Shown: one piece after another, positions 27,501 through 42,500 of the stretch
Position numbering within the stretch: position 1 is the stretch's first letter
Layout: the number at the start of each line of letters is the position of its first letter
Source of the DNA: Nectonema munidae
Taxonomy: Eukaryota > Nematomorpha > Nectonematoida > Nectonematidae
DNA length: 64,000 nt
NCBI GenBank assembly: GCA_030549495.1
Contig: JAUIRK010000751.1
Coordinates: 124,001 to 188,000, forward strand
Direction: 5' to 3'
The notes under the pieces: model-generated
The model's input: only the letters and a program-made list of their open reading frames with translations
Told to the model about the DNA's origin: nothing
Databases searched by the model: none
Position numbers and translations under genes: made by a program

Positions 27501-30500
27501 GTGCTCACAAAAAATTATTGAAAAATCTTTCTCGCCACAAAAATTCTTGAAGATAAGACTCTAGAAAATTTCTTTTACATCCGTTCATTTTTTTTATATT
27601 TGCTTTTTGTTTATTCCAATATGATTCTATGTTTTGAGTGTGGACGCCATTTTCTTTATTTACAAAATTTTAAGTATGATTTACTGTTGTGCAAATCCTA
27701 ATCTTTCTACATTAGCATATGCTCGTCATTCATCACTATGTATGTATAAGGGATTCAGGTCGATCCACTTTCTCAATTACAGGAAGTAATGTCTTTGAAC
27801 TTCTATCTTGAACGATTTCCATGTATCCAAGTGCAGGAGAAAAAGAAGTATCAACTAAACCAAATACCCAAATTTGTTTTTCAGCAGCCCTTCCACGATG
27901 ATATTTTGGTTTGTGAGAAAAAACAGACTCATCGATTTGTATTGTGCAGCCAGGTCCTACAAGTTTAATAGGATTATTCTCAAAATATATTTTGCAAACT
28001 TCTCTAAAAAATGAAAAACAATCAATTAGTGCTTTTTCACTCATTCCAGTTTGTTGAGATGTTTTTGTTACTTCAATATTTTGAGTCAATAAATACATTA
28101 TGTGAATCCATTTTTGAAGAGAAACTTTCGATTTATAAAAAAAAGAAAAACGAATTGAAATTGTATATTTGAATTTAAGACAAGCTTTCTTTTGACATTT
28201 CCATACAAAACCATATATAGCTTTTGAAGATTTTGTCCAATTCATTTCACAATTGCATTCTAAGCAAAAACACTTTGTTTTCAAAAGTTTTTGAGTTTTC
28301 ATCCAAGTAATAACATATAAAGAATTTTGGTTTAGTAAAGGCAAAATAAAATCTTGAAAATTCGTTTTGTGAGAAGAATTAAAAAAATAAACAATAAGCC
28401 TACATCTATAATATTATATAGCTAACTTGCAAAACAGGATATTCTTTCAAGATTATACAGGGTTATAAGATTAAATATATACTAGTGATTATATATAGTA
28501 TGTTTTCAGGAAATCAGTAGCAGTGTAATCCGATTAAAAACACTTTGTTTAGTACACATTTCAAAGTTTAAATAAATATAAAACTCAACTGAAGAATAGC
28601 CACCCTAAAAATTTCTCTTCTGAAGAATAGCCACCCCAGAATTGTTGGGGTGGTTGTCCTTCATATGATCCCACACTTCTTCTGGAGGTCTAAATATAGG
28701 CAGAGAAAATTTGACAAAACACCGATTATTATAGAAGTAACCTGTATTTATACTTTCCTCTATATTCAGTGCCTTTTTTTTTTATCGATAATAGCATTCA
28801 TATCATCAGCCCAGGAGCTGCAAGAATAGAATACCATTGCTAGTTGAGAAACATTGACGAGGATGCGCGGGGGATAAAATAATCAAATATGTTTAAAAAA
28901 GTGTGTTTGCATAACTCATTCCGCGTTTATTCTTGAATCTAGTCTCGATCATTCATTTAATCCGAACATCGTCAAAGGAGGACAATCAGCCTTAATAGGG
29001 TAGTGGTGTAAAACTGAGAATGTTTTAAAGCCCAGATTTTTGTTCGTCAAAATTTAGTCAAGAAAAGTTCCGTTCAACTTCCGTGCAATTTGTTTGGTTG
29101 AAACAAAAAACATGCAAAATTTTTTAGCCAATCTCAAAGTTCTCACAAAAATTAGACTACGAGTTCACACACTTAAAAATTTAGAATAAATCACCCCAGC
29201 CATTACTCATGGCAGGACTAAATTTTTGAGTATTAATTTATTTATTTTAATGCATTATTTTGAGTTGAGCGATGAAATTATTGTCATGGTGAATTGGAGA
29301 GTGGGAAGCCAACCGCTTCCCTTTCCTTGTGCGGGATATGCGCCCTTGCTTCCACATTCGATTAGAAGGGTCATTGCATATGCATTCAAAAAATAAACTT
29401 TTTTTTTCTTTATTTAAATTACTTAAAGAAATCTGACTCATAAATTTTCTTAGATACCCATTCTACTTTGTGTCCCTTTAAAATCTCGGACTCCAGATTC
29501 CATAACCCAGCAGCTAAGTATTAATGTCCATCAAGTATCATTTTTAAAGCAAATTTTTATATTTTGAAATAAAATACTAACATTTGTTTTCAGAAGCAAG
29601 ATAGACCAAGAATAGATAATAAAGTGTATTAATTCACAAAATATTTAAATTAAAAAAGAGGCAATTTAAAATTAAGAAAGGTGTGGCCGTGTGGTCGAAA
29701 CACTTCACAAAAATGCTTGTTAAGAACAATGATGATGCATGTCACATATACTTTTTACACACAAGATTGTCTGTGAATTAATACACTTCCATAAACAACA
29801 AAGTTCTTCCTAATTACAAATGGAATTAGTGCAGAACGATGTTATCTAAGCATACTGAATTACTCAAATTACTAGATGTGAACATCATTTGAAATTTGTG
29901 ATTAAAGTGGTGACGAAGCATAAAATTGCTATGTTAAAAGGTCAACACTACAAACAAAGAAGAAAAATTTCACGAGAATATGACTTCTCTTTCTACCATT
30001 TTCAAAAAATTTCCAAGAAAGGTATACATACACATGTATAGAAATACATTGAAAGATCTTGTAACCTTTTTCCTGAAACATTTTGATAAAGTGGTGTAGT
30101 GAGTGATATAATTTAAATGGCAGAAATTTATTTTTATAGAATGAACCAATCCTTCTACATTTTTTCATGGATAAGGATTTACACAGACTAAATATCTATA
30201 AAAGGCTTACTTTTATTACCAGATAATCATCATCGTCATCATAGGAAAAGGCAGACCCGTAGACGGCGAGGTTTTGGACCCAACTTACTTTTTCACATCA
30301 AAATAGAATTTAGAAAATATTTACATCAAATTAGAATTATTTTGTCGATTTAAACTAATCTTAGTTAGCACTAAATCTCTTCTGATGAATGAAAGAAATA
30401 AAAGATTGTGATAATCGGATAAAAAGATTGTTTTAAATATATTTTTTGTCTTTATAGTGTACGTGCTAAATAAATTTTTTTCTGATGATGAAGAGCAAAA

Positions 30501-33500
30501 ATTTTTTTATTCTCTTTTAATTCAATTTTAAATTATAAAGAAAAATTTGAAATTATTTGTTTTAAAAATGAATTTACTTTTTATTATTTATATAAAAACT
30601 GCTTTTATTAGCCGTATGTTTTCTTGGTATCAAAAATCTCAAAAAAGAATTATGGGTAATTTTTAACATAGGAAACCATCAGGGCCCGTCCCATTTTGGA
30701 TTATACAATGCCACATTTTGGCTTTCATACTCAATTAGCTAGGACGCTTCATTTTCAGTGATGTGAAATTTAGAAATGTATTGAGGATTCGTTTTATTTA
30801 ATCGCTTATGTGAAACTTTATGACTTTTAATTAATTTGCTAAAGTAATCGTAACGAACAAGTAGCTTAAAAAAGATTTTGGAGCTTTTATAGTTTCCCCT
30901 CGCCACACATTCAAAATGATGCTGTTTAATGTTTTTTCATTTAAATAAATCAAATTTCTATTTTTATATCAACTATATAAATATCCACCTTACATAGATA
31001 ACAAGCAAACTAATTTATGTTATTGAAGATTTATTAGTACATTTAGTAGTACCAATGTTCCCAAAGAAAACGCAGCCGACTTCATAATTCTCTTTAAATA
31101 GAGATGACGTCTGCGTTTCCTTTGGGAACATTGGTACTGAATGGGTTAAAAAACCAACTAACTAGAAAGCATTCTAGGTAAAGGTGGTTCACCGAGAAGG
31201 CAAAATTGCGCCGCTTGTATCGAACTATGAGAAAGTAGGCTTGATGCGGGATCGAACCAAAGACCTTGAGTTATCGAAACTCAGTACCCAACCAACCTTA
31301 CTCACGCCCCTAACAAACTAATATCAGCCCCTATAAACTAATATTCTAACAAACTAAATATTTGACGAAATAATAATTAACTGGTAAACAGTAAATTAAT
31401 TAATTTATTAAATTAGTTTACTGATAGTAACTATGATTAAATAATAATAATCTATAAACGAATGAAGTAAATAACTAAGAGTCAAACAACCTAAATAACT
31501 GATTTACTCATTGAAAAAGCAAGCACACGATTAACTTTAGAAAACCAGTCACTGAAAACAAACTAGTTTAAAATTATATAAATATAATAATGGAAAAAAA
31601 TCAAAAAAAACTTTTAAAAACATCGCTGCAATGAAGAAAAGTAGTGTAACAAACAAAAGGTTAATAATAATTGATTAACTCATTTTGTTCACGTAAAGTA
31701 GACGATTCCATTGAAAATTCGAGTTCTTCTAAAGGAACAATAAACCAAAATTGGTTACGATTGAGAATTAAGATCAAGGCAACACGGGGTGTTTAGCGAG
31801 AAAGCCATATACAGCGTATGGGGCGAAAGGAAGGCTTAATGCTGGATTCGAACCAAAGAGTGTGTTGTATCGAAGGCAGGAATCTAAAGGACCTTACTTA
31901 CTATACCAATAAAAATTTGTCTCACTAAAAGACGATATAAACGATAGCTTTTATTGAGCTGAACGATCACAGAAGAAAAAAAAATAAAAATTTACCTATA
32001 AACGGAACTGTTACGATAAACAGAAAAGCAAAGATGAGACATATGACCACTGCAGTACCATTTTGTGAAAACTAAAAATCGAAATATTTGTGTTCAAATT
32101 AAGGCATCTGAGAAAAAGTATATCATATCTACACACGCAACGTCAACTAAATACTATATAGTATACTAATATATTACAGACGTTAACCCTTTGAAGAACA
32201 AATGAAAAAAGATGGGGATTAGTCTTAAAAATTTCGGTCCTCAAAATAATGTAATAATACTTGTCACTCTTTGTCTCCCTATCTTTCATACGTACACTTA
32301 CATACCTCTATTATACAGTTTCCGGTGGTTTGAGGTGTTATTAGAAAAATTAAGGGATGGCCTAATTGACATCTATCACGGCGTATGTTAAAATCAATTT
32401 TAAATTGTCAGACCAAGATGCTAAAACTTGTTTTTTGGAAAGGCCATTTACTAGGCTAATAATTAACAACAAAATATTTTTAGAAACATTTTTAACGTCA
32501 ACTCAATTTCATGCACTGGTTTAACACAGATCAGGGCCGATTTTAAAACCATTTGAGCTATTTAATCAAATTGTGTGACGCACATTAATGTGTCTAGCCG
32601 AAGCAAGGATTTGCATCGTTTTTTGTATTCTATGAGTTAAGAATATTTTGAAGACTTTGGAAATAAGTCTCTTTCTAATACAATATAGAGAAAAATAAAT
32701 CCTACTGGCAGTATTTATCTGCTAATTATTACTTGAATTATTTAATAAACCAACTTTTGGTGTTTAATTCACTCAAAATATTTCACCTGTAATTAAATTG
32801 GGTATCTCGTTAGGACTTCCATCGTCTTGGCTACAAATTCGTTATCGGATAGTAGTCTCTATGTCTTTCTCCTATACCTATTAATTTTGCTATTCATTCT
32901 ATGATGATCCTTTCTTGGTAGCTCTTCTTTCATCACAATCTGTGTTCGAAAAAAACTTTTTAAGGATATCTTTTAAATAGATTTTACCCGTTCTCAAAGC
33001 ATTCTGATTAAAAAAACTTCTTGATAATCTTAGGCTTTTTTGGCAATATCTTGTACTTTATTATCAGGTGACATGAACAGATATTCAGCCTGAATATTTG
33101 TCAACCCAACCAATCTCAGTTCAAAGGTTTTTTTCTGATGAATCATTCGTGATGTTCATTGTTCAATTACAAAAAGTTATCCACCTAATTAATTTAAAAA
33201 ACACTTTCACGCAAAAGTAAAAACATGGACAAATTCAATTTAAATTAAAAATATCTTGATAGTGACTAAATTTTTTACATATTGGCATCTGTGCCATTTT
33301 TGATAACTCTGACCTATTCTAAATTTTCAGATTTCGTACCCATCTTAGTTAAATGATAATTGTAATCCTAGATGATAAGCTATAATTCAAAGATTTTTCA
33401 TTTGTAAAAAAGGAACTTGTTTTTCACGGTCAAAATCTTTTTTGAAGCACCCAATATAAAATCATTACACCACTTCCTTGTTCATTGGAACATGGTAGAT

Positions 33501-36500
33501 CTTCCATTTAGTCAAGATTCATACCTCTTTTTTTTAATTATTTCTTTTGATCATACGCCCTCCTTTCAATTTGTTTTCAGGTTGTTTCCTTCTCTCATAC
33601 TAATCTTCAAAGGATTTTATAGTGTGTTTTGTTTTTCTTTTTTTTTAATAAATATTTCATACTCAACATGCTTGAAAAAAATATTATAAGCCAAAATATA
33701 TATAAAAAAATTATATTTTTACAATATAACCAATAGATAAAGATTTTCTGAAAATTTTTAACAGAAATGATTTTTGGAAAAAAAAGAGTCAGGTATACAT
33801 CACTAATTCAATTGACACTTCCAGATATCTTTTAACCCTGTTAGCCAAAATGGAGTACAGAGCAGTCAATTTGGTATAAAAACAAATATTTTGTTTAAAA
33901 TTTTGAAAATATTGTTGGAGACAGTTTTTAGATGTAAACCAAAAATTTGATTGAAGCTTTCAGATATTTTCAAACCATAAATATGATAAGTGAGTCCAAA
34001 AATGAAACCAGCATTGTCAATTTTGTATAAAAATCGATTTTATTTAAATTTCAAAAATAGTTCTGTGGACATTAAACGTAAAGCGCATGATTGACACTTG
34101 CAGATATTATAAAACAACTAAATGCGAAAACTAATTACAAAAATAAAACTAGAATGGTTGATTTCGTATAAAAAAAAATTTTTTTCATGTAAAATTAGAG
34201 AGAAAATTTTTGGAGATCTTTTTCAGACCTAGACCACAAACTTGATTGCCACTGTGAGATATTTATAACCTTAAAATGTGAAAAGTGAGTCCAGAAACGA
34301 AACCAGCCTGATCAATTTGGAATAAAGACATATTTCATGTAAAATTTGAATCAATATTTTTGGAGACAATTTTTAGAAGTAAACCTCAAATTTTATTTAC
34401 ACTTTTAGGCATTTTCGAATCCTAAATACAAAAACTGAGTCGAGAAATGAAACCAACATGGCCGATTTAGTATAAAAACACCCATTTTATGTAAAATTTG
34501 AAGGAATATTTTATTAGATATAATTCTCATCAATCAAAATTTTGATTAGCATTTTCTAAAAAGAGTAGCTATGATTTGAAAAAATGAAATATATAAAGTG
34601 TTATGCGTTCGAAACTGTATATTTTCAAAAATGTGTAGATGGCGTTAAAATAACCAAGTTTATACATTTTCTCTTTTCATATTTATAAAGCCTTTTTATT
34701 TCTTCCATAATTTTTAATTGAAATTTACGTATTAATTATCTTGAACTTTCGGTTGATAAATCATTATATGAATTCAAAACTTTTTGGAAATTAAGTTTGA
34801 ATAAACCTTTCAACACGATTGTGTTCGGGTAGTCGGGTGAGGGTATTTTGGAAAATGTATAACAAGTATCTAGAATACATATCACTTTGCTAACAAAATT
34901 TAATTTTTTAAAATCTAAACAACGAAGTCAATAAGTAGCTGGCGCAATAACGTAGCCTAAGTGAAATTTTGAATGTCATTTAATAATGAATTGTATATTC
35001 ACTTAATAATAATTACATGTACTATAAGTTTTATTGACGAATGTGTGTGAATATAATTTAGATTCACATGTGTGTAACGTGTTCATTACCCTATGTATCA
35101 TATAAAGTTTTTGTATTTAAAATAAAACATAGTTCAATCACAAATTTTTGTGTGTTTTATGTCATTCCTGATACAGTCAAACCTGTATTAAACGACCATT
35201 CAAGGTAAGACCTAATTTTGGTCGCATTAGACAGGTGGTCGTTAAAAACAGTGAAAATATTTCAAAATATTGACTTCAATAAATTGTAAACCAAAATGTC
35301 GTAGAAGTTGATCCAATTATAAAGTTAATAATTTATTTAAACTTTAAAATAATCAGTCTCCTTTTGTTGTAAGGTTTTTGCTGACATTTTGTCAACCTCA
35401 GAACTTGTTTTCACCATGTATTCCAGAGCTTTTCTTAAGCCATGATGAAGAGCAAACTTTTTTAGTTTATCCGCAATTTTTATTGCTTCTTTTAAAGAGT
35501 ATGTGCCACTTTCTTCTGCTTCTTCATCACTTTCCAAAGAACTCTCTTCTTTTTCTCTTTCGATCTCTTTTAATGCTTCTTTTGCAGGAAGTCAAACACG
35601 CTATTCTTAACATCGCATGTGTACAAGTCTTTATCAATATTTGCAACAGCTTCATACTCAGCCCCGAAAACATCTCTACTTAAATTTTTCACTGCAGTAG
35701 GTATTTCTTCTTCAATCTCAGGATTCCACACAGAAATGTTTTCTTTGCGAAATCCGGCCTTTATGAAGCATTTCTTGATTGTGCTTTCCTCAACTTCTTC
35801 CCATGCTGCAATACACAATAAAATGACATCCAATATTTGTGTTGATTTTAAGGACTGACTTGCATTAATACATCTTGATTTATCTCTGTCCATTTGTCTG
35901 ACTATATGGAAAAGCTATAGAAAAATTAGCGATTGTTCAGTAGATTAAAAATTAAAAAACATTTCTTGTCGTTTTCTAAATTTTAACTTCATTGCTTCAA
36001 TTATCCCTTGAATTTTAACGTTACTGAGCTAAGATTGGGATGACAAGGGGCTTTCAATGAATAGAAGGACTTCCTTTTCCAACTTTCATTTTCCTATAAA
36101 AATTTTGTAGCAGTCTTCAAAAATCTCATCAGTCATCCAAGCTTTTCTATTAAACTAGTACTCCACTGTTAAAGGGCTCAACTTCACTTTTGAAAAACAT
36201 CAGGAGACTTTGATTTTTGCAATCACTAAAGGTCACAACGTGCTATTGTTATTCTTCCCTTTGATCGTTTTCCACATGGACATCCTTCACATAAAAACTA
36301 TCCAACCATTTGAAGCTTTAAAATTCGATTTTCCAAGTTCTTCAGCAAAGCTTTAGTTTTGAGAATTGGTCCACTGACTGGAAGGCCTCTAGCCAAAGCG
36401 TCAATAAACCCCCTGTATGTTAGAGTGTTTATCTCTTCATTACCTGTGAGATAGTTTTTCTTTTTGAAACTGTTGACACACAACATTTAGAATAATCTTC

Positions 36501-39500
36501 TAACACTTGTGCTTTCCTTTTTCCTAATGTTTGGATTTGAGTTTTACCTACACCCATCTTAGTAGCTATTTTATATACTGCTCTGCCACTAATAAAATAA
36601 AAGTTTAATTACATCGTACTTTTGTTGAAGAGCAAGTGTGTTCTTTTTTCGACATATTACCTACTATGTAAACATGATCTAACTATTATATTGAAATTTG
36701 TAACCAATAAACTTACGTAAAAAAAAAAGAACAAAAGATATGAAAAATGGCTGATAATGAGAAATCAACAAGGGAAATCTTTTAGCTTTTATTCATCATA
36801 AGGCTGATTTCATATGTCATATTGATTGTGTTCAAAGTATTGATGTACGCATATGATGTGTCACAAAAGAAATTCAGTTTTACTAGTCTTACTGTGCAAC
36901 AATTGCACTATTTTTTTCAAGTGTGTTTAAAATGTAACTGTCTGCAAAATAGTCTTTTAATGCAGATTTTTTTAATAAATTTTAGAGCAAAACATAGTCG
37001 AAGGTCGCGTTAGACAGTGTATCGCTAAATACAGGGTGAAAACAGTTCAATTTTCGTCGGGAGGAAAAAACTATGGTCGCTATACAATGGGTCGCTAAGG
37101 TTTACTAAGAATTTTATTTCATACTCTTGTAATGAGATGAACAATAACATCATTGGAATGATTTATCACAATGTTTATCAATATCATGTGTATAGAACAA
37201 TTTACTAGCCCTGCTGTGAGAGTTACACTTTTTATTTTGTGAGCAGTTATTAGTGTATGTACACTGCACAGTGTACACTATATAGAATTCAACTATGCTC
37301 TGTGCTGGTATGAAAAATGATAATGAGAGAAATTATAAGAACAATCGTTCATTACAACAGTGCATTAACAAATAAAAACATTTGTGAAAAAATAAGTTAT
37401 AATATTCAACAAAAAATAGTCGCTTAAATCAGTACTTAGAGATAAATTTCATTCAAAAACATGGTCGTAGGTCGCGTTAGACAGTGTGTCGTTAAATACA
37501 GGGTGAAAACAGTCAAATTTTCATTGGGAGGAAGAAAAAAAGGTCGTTATGGGCAGGGAGTCGTTTAATACAGGGGGTCGCTAAGGCAGGTTTGACTGTA
37601 TAACAAAATTCGGATATAATGAACTAATAAAATTGAGCATGAAAGCTCGGAATTATCACTGGACTGTTATGTTTCTCTTGCTACGCTTCACTTTACATAG
37701 GCTATGCCAGCTGTGTCTATTCTAAAACTTTCTAGAGGAAAATGTTTTTTCTCAATCGAATGCCTTCCTTCGCGTTGACCAATATTCCTTTTAATTCCAA
37801 CTGCATTAACTTTATGGTGGGTACCAGGTTTGAGCCTAACTCTTTACTACTCGAAGCTACGCTTCAACCAGTTGAGAACAACAGAACATTAAGATGAGGA
37901 TTCAATTAAAGACTTGCTATTTACAATGAAAATTCCTTAAAATAAATTTTCTAAAATAGATTTTGGGGAATTTAAATTTACTCAGTTAATGCTTTGAGGA
38001 GCAGAGATTTTAAGACTAATCGTCCGTTTTTTTTCAATGGAATTCTATACAATTGAGGCCGGTAACGATAACCTAACAAAAAGTTGAATACCTATTAAAT
38101 TAAAAACTAAGTACGTATTTAATCTTTAACGGAAATCAACAGACGAAAAAGTGTGTTTCATTTGTAGAGTAGCTTCAGGGTTCTACAGATTCACATCCAG
38201 GATCATTTTCAAAAACAAATAGATTATTATTGAGAAATTGCTTAGTTTTTGTAGCGATTATCTTTCATTATAAAATTTTTTTTAAATATCAATCAAACAA
38301 AGTATTTGAAGATTGAAATGTTAAATTGATATACATAAATATACAGGTGTGGATTCGTGTTTCCTTTCTCGTTTCTTGCGGTCCCGCAGTAATTTTTACA
38401 ATTTTAACTCCCGGGGAATATATTTGCTCACCGACATTTATATATTTTAATACTTGCTATACTTACGTCATGTATAAAGAAAACAATATCATTAAGCAAA
38501 ATTTCATAGTATTTACTTATATTCAATAATCATAAAAATTAATAATAATTAATCAATAGTTATTATCAAAATTAATCTTATGCCACACTCAAAAATGCTG
38601 GTTTCCTCGTATAAGCTATCAGAATTTTTTCATAATTTCTAGGTTAACTTTTAGTCGTTTAAAGCATGAAAATCTAGTATACTAAATAAAGTCATAAAAA
38701 TTTATTATATAATATAATAACACTTTTATCTCATTACAAAATGCATTATTAAGGTATCTACTTTTTTAGAAACATATAAAAAAAATAAATAAATAAAACT
38801 TAATTCTGAAGCAAGATTAAAAAATAATTCATTGCAGGGAAGCCAGCAACTAATATTTTCCCGTAAATTGCAGGGAAAACAAAAAACACAAGAATATAGG
38901 AACACTAATGTGGATGTTTTGAGGGTGAGGGGTATGAAAGGCTGCGTATCGCCCACCTCATACCTAAATATCTCTGATTGTATGTATAAGAAAATTGTTG
39001 AGGCACTACAATATGATAAAATTCAATGACTAAAAATTTGTGCCTTCTTCCACCGCCCTCCCCCCTAAATGACCGCCACCTGTATATATAGGCCATAATC
39101 ATCAAAGTAGAGTAAATGGTATACGCTGCACGATGTTTAAGAGCTTCAAATGAGAAAAAAATTAGACAGGCGAATTATAAGTATAAAACAAAATATGGCT
39201 GTTGCTGCAGTAATCAAAAATTTTAATCATCTACGACCTTGCTATATTTATTCATTTCGAAGTAAAGAGAATAAAGTATAGAAATCTTTATATTAAATGA
39301 AGAAGTACTTTATAGTAGAAGTTTGGATCTTTTAAGAGTTTGAGCCAGTAAGATTGGTTATATTCCTTAGCATCAACAATAAAGTTTTGAACTAAATACA
39401 AAAGAAAATTCGATGTAAAAAAAGAGCAAAAATTTTTACCAAAAAATTATGTAGCAGTAGTCGTCGAATCGTGATAACTCATGACTCGATTGCTCGAGCT

Positions 39501-42500
39501 TCTAATTCAATTCACAGTTTATTCTTTGGGCCAAATCTGAATGAAGGGCTAAGAGCAGGATTGGGAAGTCGCAGAGAAAATAAGTAATTACAAAAATCCG
39601 AAGTTGACTACAAACACTCAAAAATTAAAAATACTTAAGCCCAACTTTTACTTCTGGCTCCTACTAGAGAAAACTTTTTTTTCATTGCTCTCCATATGCT
39701 TACAAAAACGTTTCTTTAAATCAATTTTTGAAAAATTTAAAATCCAATAAAGTATTAATTGAATTAAAAAAATAATAACTATAAAAAAAGAATAAAAACA
39801 ATGTGCAAGAGAGTAAAATTTTAAAATATGCAAATAAAGAGAACAGACATTTTTTACTTTATTTTTCATCTAATTTACTTAAAATTTTGTGTTAGCTAAA
39901 ATCATCATTCACAATAAATATGTCAAATTTTAACTTCTCTGATGACTGGTAGGGTATAAAAGTTTTTCCATTTACATATATAAGTAGATTGGCAAAGCCA
40001 GCCAACTAATCCATACGCATCTAGTCTTAAGAAAGAATGACATACGCACACACATATACATTACAATACTAACATACCCGTATTGTATTTTACATACATC
40101 AATTGTTCTATGTTTATACAAGTTGTGATATACACCGTAGGAGTAAATTCTGTGATTATTAGTAGGCTTATAGGATGGACATAAGAATTATAGAAAGAGT
40201 TTTATCTCAGCATGTTTTATTCAAGTATACATATAAAAAGGGGCCGGCCCCTATAAGGACAATCGTAAAAACCTGGTCAAAAAATCGTATATCTAACTAT
40301 TTCATCTCACCACTCACTGCGGTTACTCGATAAAAACTTGATTAAATACTCTAATCCAACAACGATGTCAATAGCGAGAAAAAGAAAGTAAAATCATTGA
40401 ACATATGGTTCATACAGGACCCTTTTTAACATTAACAGTTAGGCAGCCTTTCCTCACTAGTCCAGTTGGAATATCAATTTTTCAATTTGCATTCCATTTG
40501 ATTCAAGAAAATATAAGGGACTTTCACCCCCTCTACCCCGTCCAATAAAACCATAACAAGGCATTGGCAATTTCCACTTAGAACGTGAACTTCAAGCTCT
40601 GCTAACAGAACTATCGCTAACTAAATATAGGGTTAGCCACAGTATCGTAAAAAAGGGCTGTGTACAAAGCAACGTATTCCCAAATTTAGAGAAAACTGCC
40701 AAATTTAGAGATTTTATTTTATTTGAACGACTTTATTTTGTTTTTGGCGACAGAGATTTTTTAGCGTATTTTTTGTTTTAGATTTTTTGGCGTATATAAA
40801 ATTACAATATAGAAAAATGTCTAATCTTGAAGAAGATTAATTTATTTTAGATTAATTTTCAGCCTTTATGAGCGCGTGAGTAATGTTGGTTAGATACTTG
40901 GCCTCTATACCACAAGTTCTTGGGTTCGATTCAATATCAAGTCTAATTTGCTCACAGTTCGACTGAAACGGTGCAATTGCACCTTGTGATGAAGACAGTC
41001 AACCGATGATGTTTTAGCAAAAAATAGATTTTTTGTGGAAAAGACTTCATACAGTTAAATCTGAAGAAAAACAAGTACATTAAAATTTTAGACAAAGTTT
41101 AATCAAATTCAAGATGCTGTGAAAGAAACCCATTTTCAAGATTTAGTTAACTTTATTTAAAAAGTATTTTTTACCATAGTTATATGCAGAAGTAGAACGC
41201 TTGATCTCAATATTATTAAGACAAAACTAAGAAATCAAATGGATTTAAATACTTTAAAAAATATATTGATTAAATGTGGTTTGAAGAATAGCAATAAAGG
41301 TTACTATCAATACCAATTTGCTTGTGAAGTTATTGATAAATTAGCAGTGTAACAGCATATAAATATTTTAAATTATAATCTGCATTTTCTGGTGAAATTT
41401 TTGAAGATTGGTAACCTAATATAAATATAATTTAATAAAAATATTTGTATTTTTAACGATATTTTTATTTAAAACTGGCAACTTTTATTTTTGAGAGTTC
41501 GCAACCCTGTTTATTCCATTGCATTTTGTTAAGTGTAGAAAAGTTCGTTAAACAACAAGGTAAGTTCCAAGATATTTTCAAGATGAGATACTACTTTTCA
41601 AGAAGAAAATTATAAATCTTATATTCTGGTAAAAATTATGAACATAGAGTAAAAACTCAAAATGTTTTTACAAAAAAATAGGATTATAAAATATATAGAT
41701 ATAAATAATAAATACTATATTTTAAAATCTATATGCCAGGTTATACTAAAAAATTTTAAAAAGTTATTTACATTTTAGGTTTGTAAAATAATATTATTAA
41801 TTAGCTGTTGTGTTATTCAGGGGGAAGAAAAATTGACCCAAAAAATTGGAAAAAAATTGACTTTTACTCAGAGAAAAAATTGACTTTATTGACTTTTTAA
41901 AGTTTTATTGAATTGAACAATTATGAACACTTTAGAGAAAGTGTTGAAAATTATTTCAAAGAATCCATGATTTTGTAATACAACAACATATAATTAATGA
42001 CATTTTCTGATTTAAAATTCGATAATTTTTTAGCAGTTTTTTCAGTTTAGAAAAAGATACTTCTAAAGTTAAAACTTGACAATTTTGTAATTTGGGATAA
42101 GTACTGCGAGAGATTTGAGAGTTTTCCATATTTATGATTTTATTGATTTCATTTCATTTGAATCTATTTTCAAGATAACTTTTAACGCCACATTCGTCTT
42201 AAATTAAATAATGTTGAAGAAACAAGTAAAGGTATCTTCTACTGAAAAAGTCTCTATGTTGACTTTTTCCGACTAAATCAATGAATCGTGAATATTTTCT
42301 ACTTATTGTTAGCAAGTTTTGCAGATTTTCTTTTTTTAACAATTTCTTGATATTTGGCAATAAAATTCCATCATCTTCATCATTAATTTCTTCACTGCTG
42401 GAAGATTTTAATGAAAATATTTTGTTGCTTGCAAACAATTTGTCAATTTCGTTAAAATTGGAAATGAAGTGTTGCAGATAGGTTTGAAAAGAAAAAGTCT

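Noticed and set aside
33417-33689. 90-codon plus-strand open frame rich in Phe
   Set aside because: Falls inside the 1.85-kb repeat; the matching region of the second copy does not keep an equivalent frame, so it is a chance open frame in T-rich DNA.
36822-37013. Plus-strand 63-codon frame
   Set aside because: Lies inside the Tigger element near its duplicated end and has no coding features.
39001-39135. Minus-strand block ALKHRAAYTIYSTLMIMAYIY tested as prominin exon 2
   Set aside because: Its donor would leave phase 2, which puts TM1 in exon 3 out of frame; 32306-32361 fits both phases.
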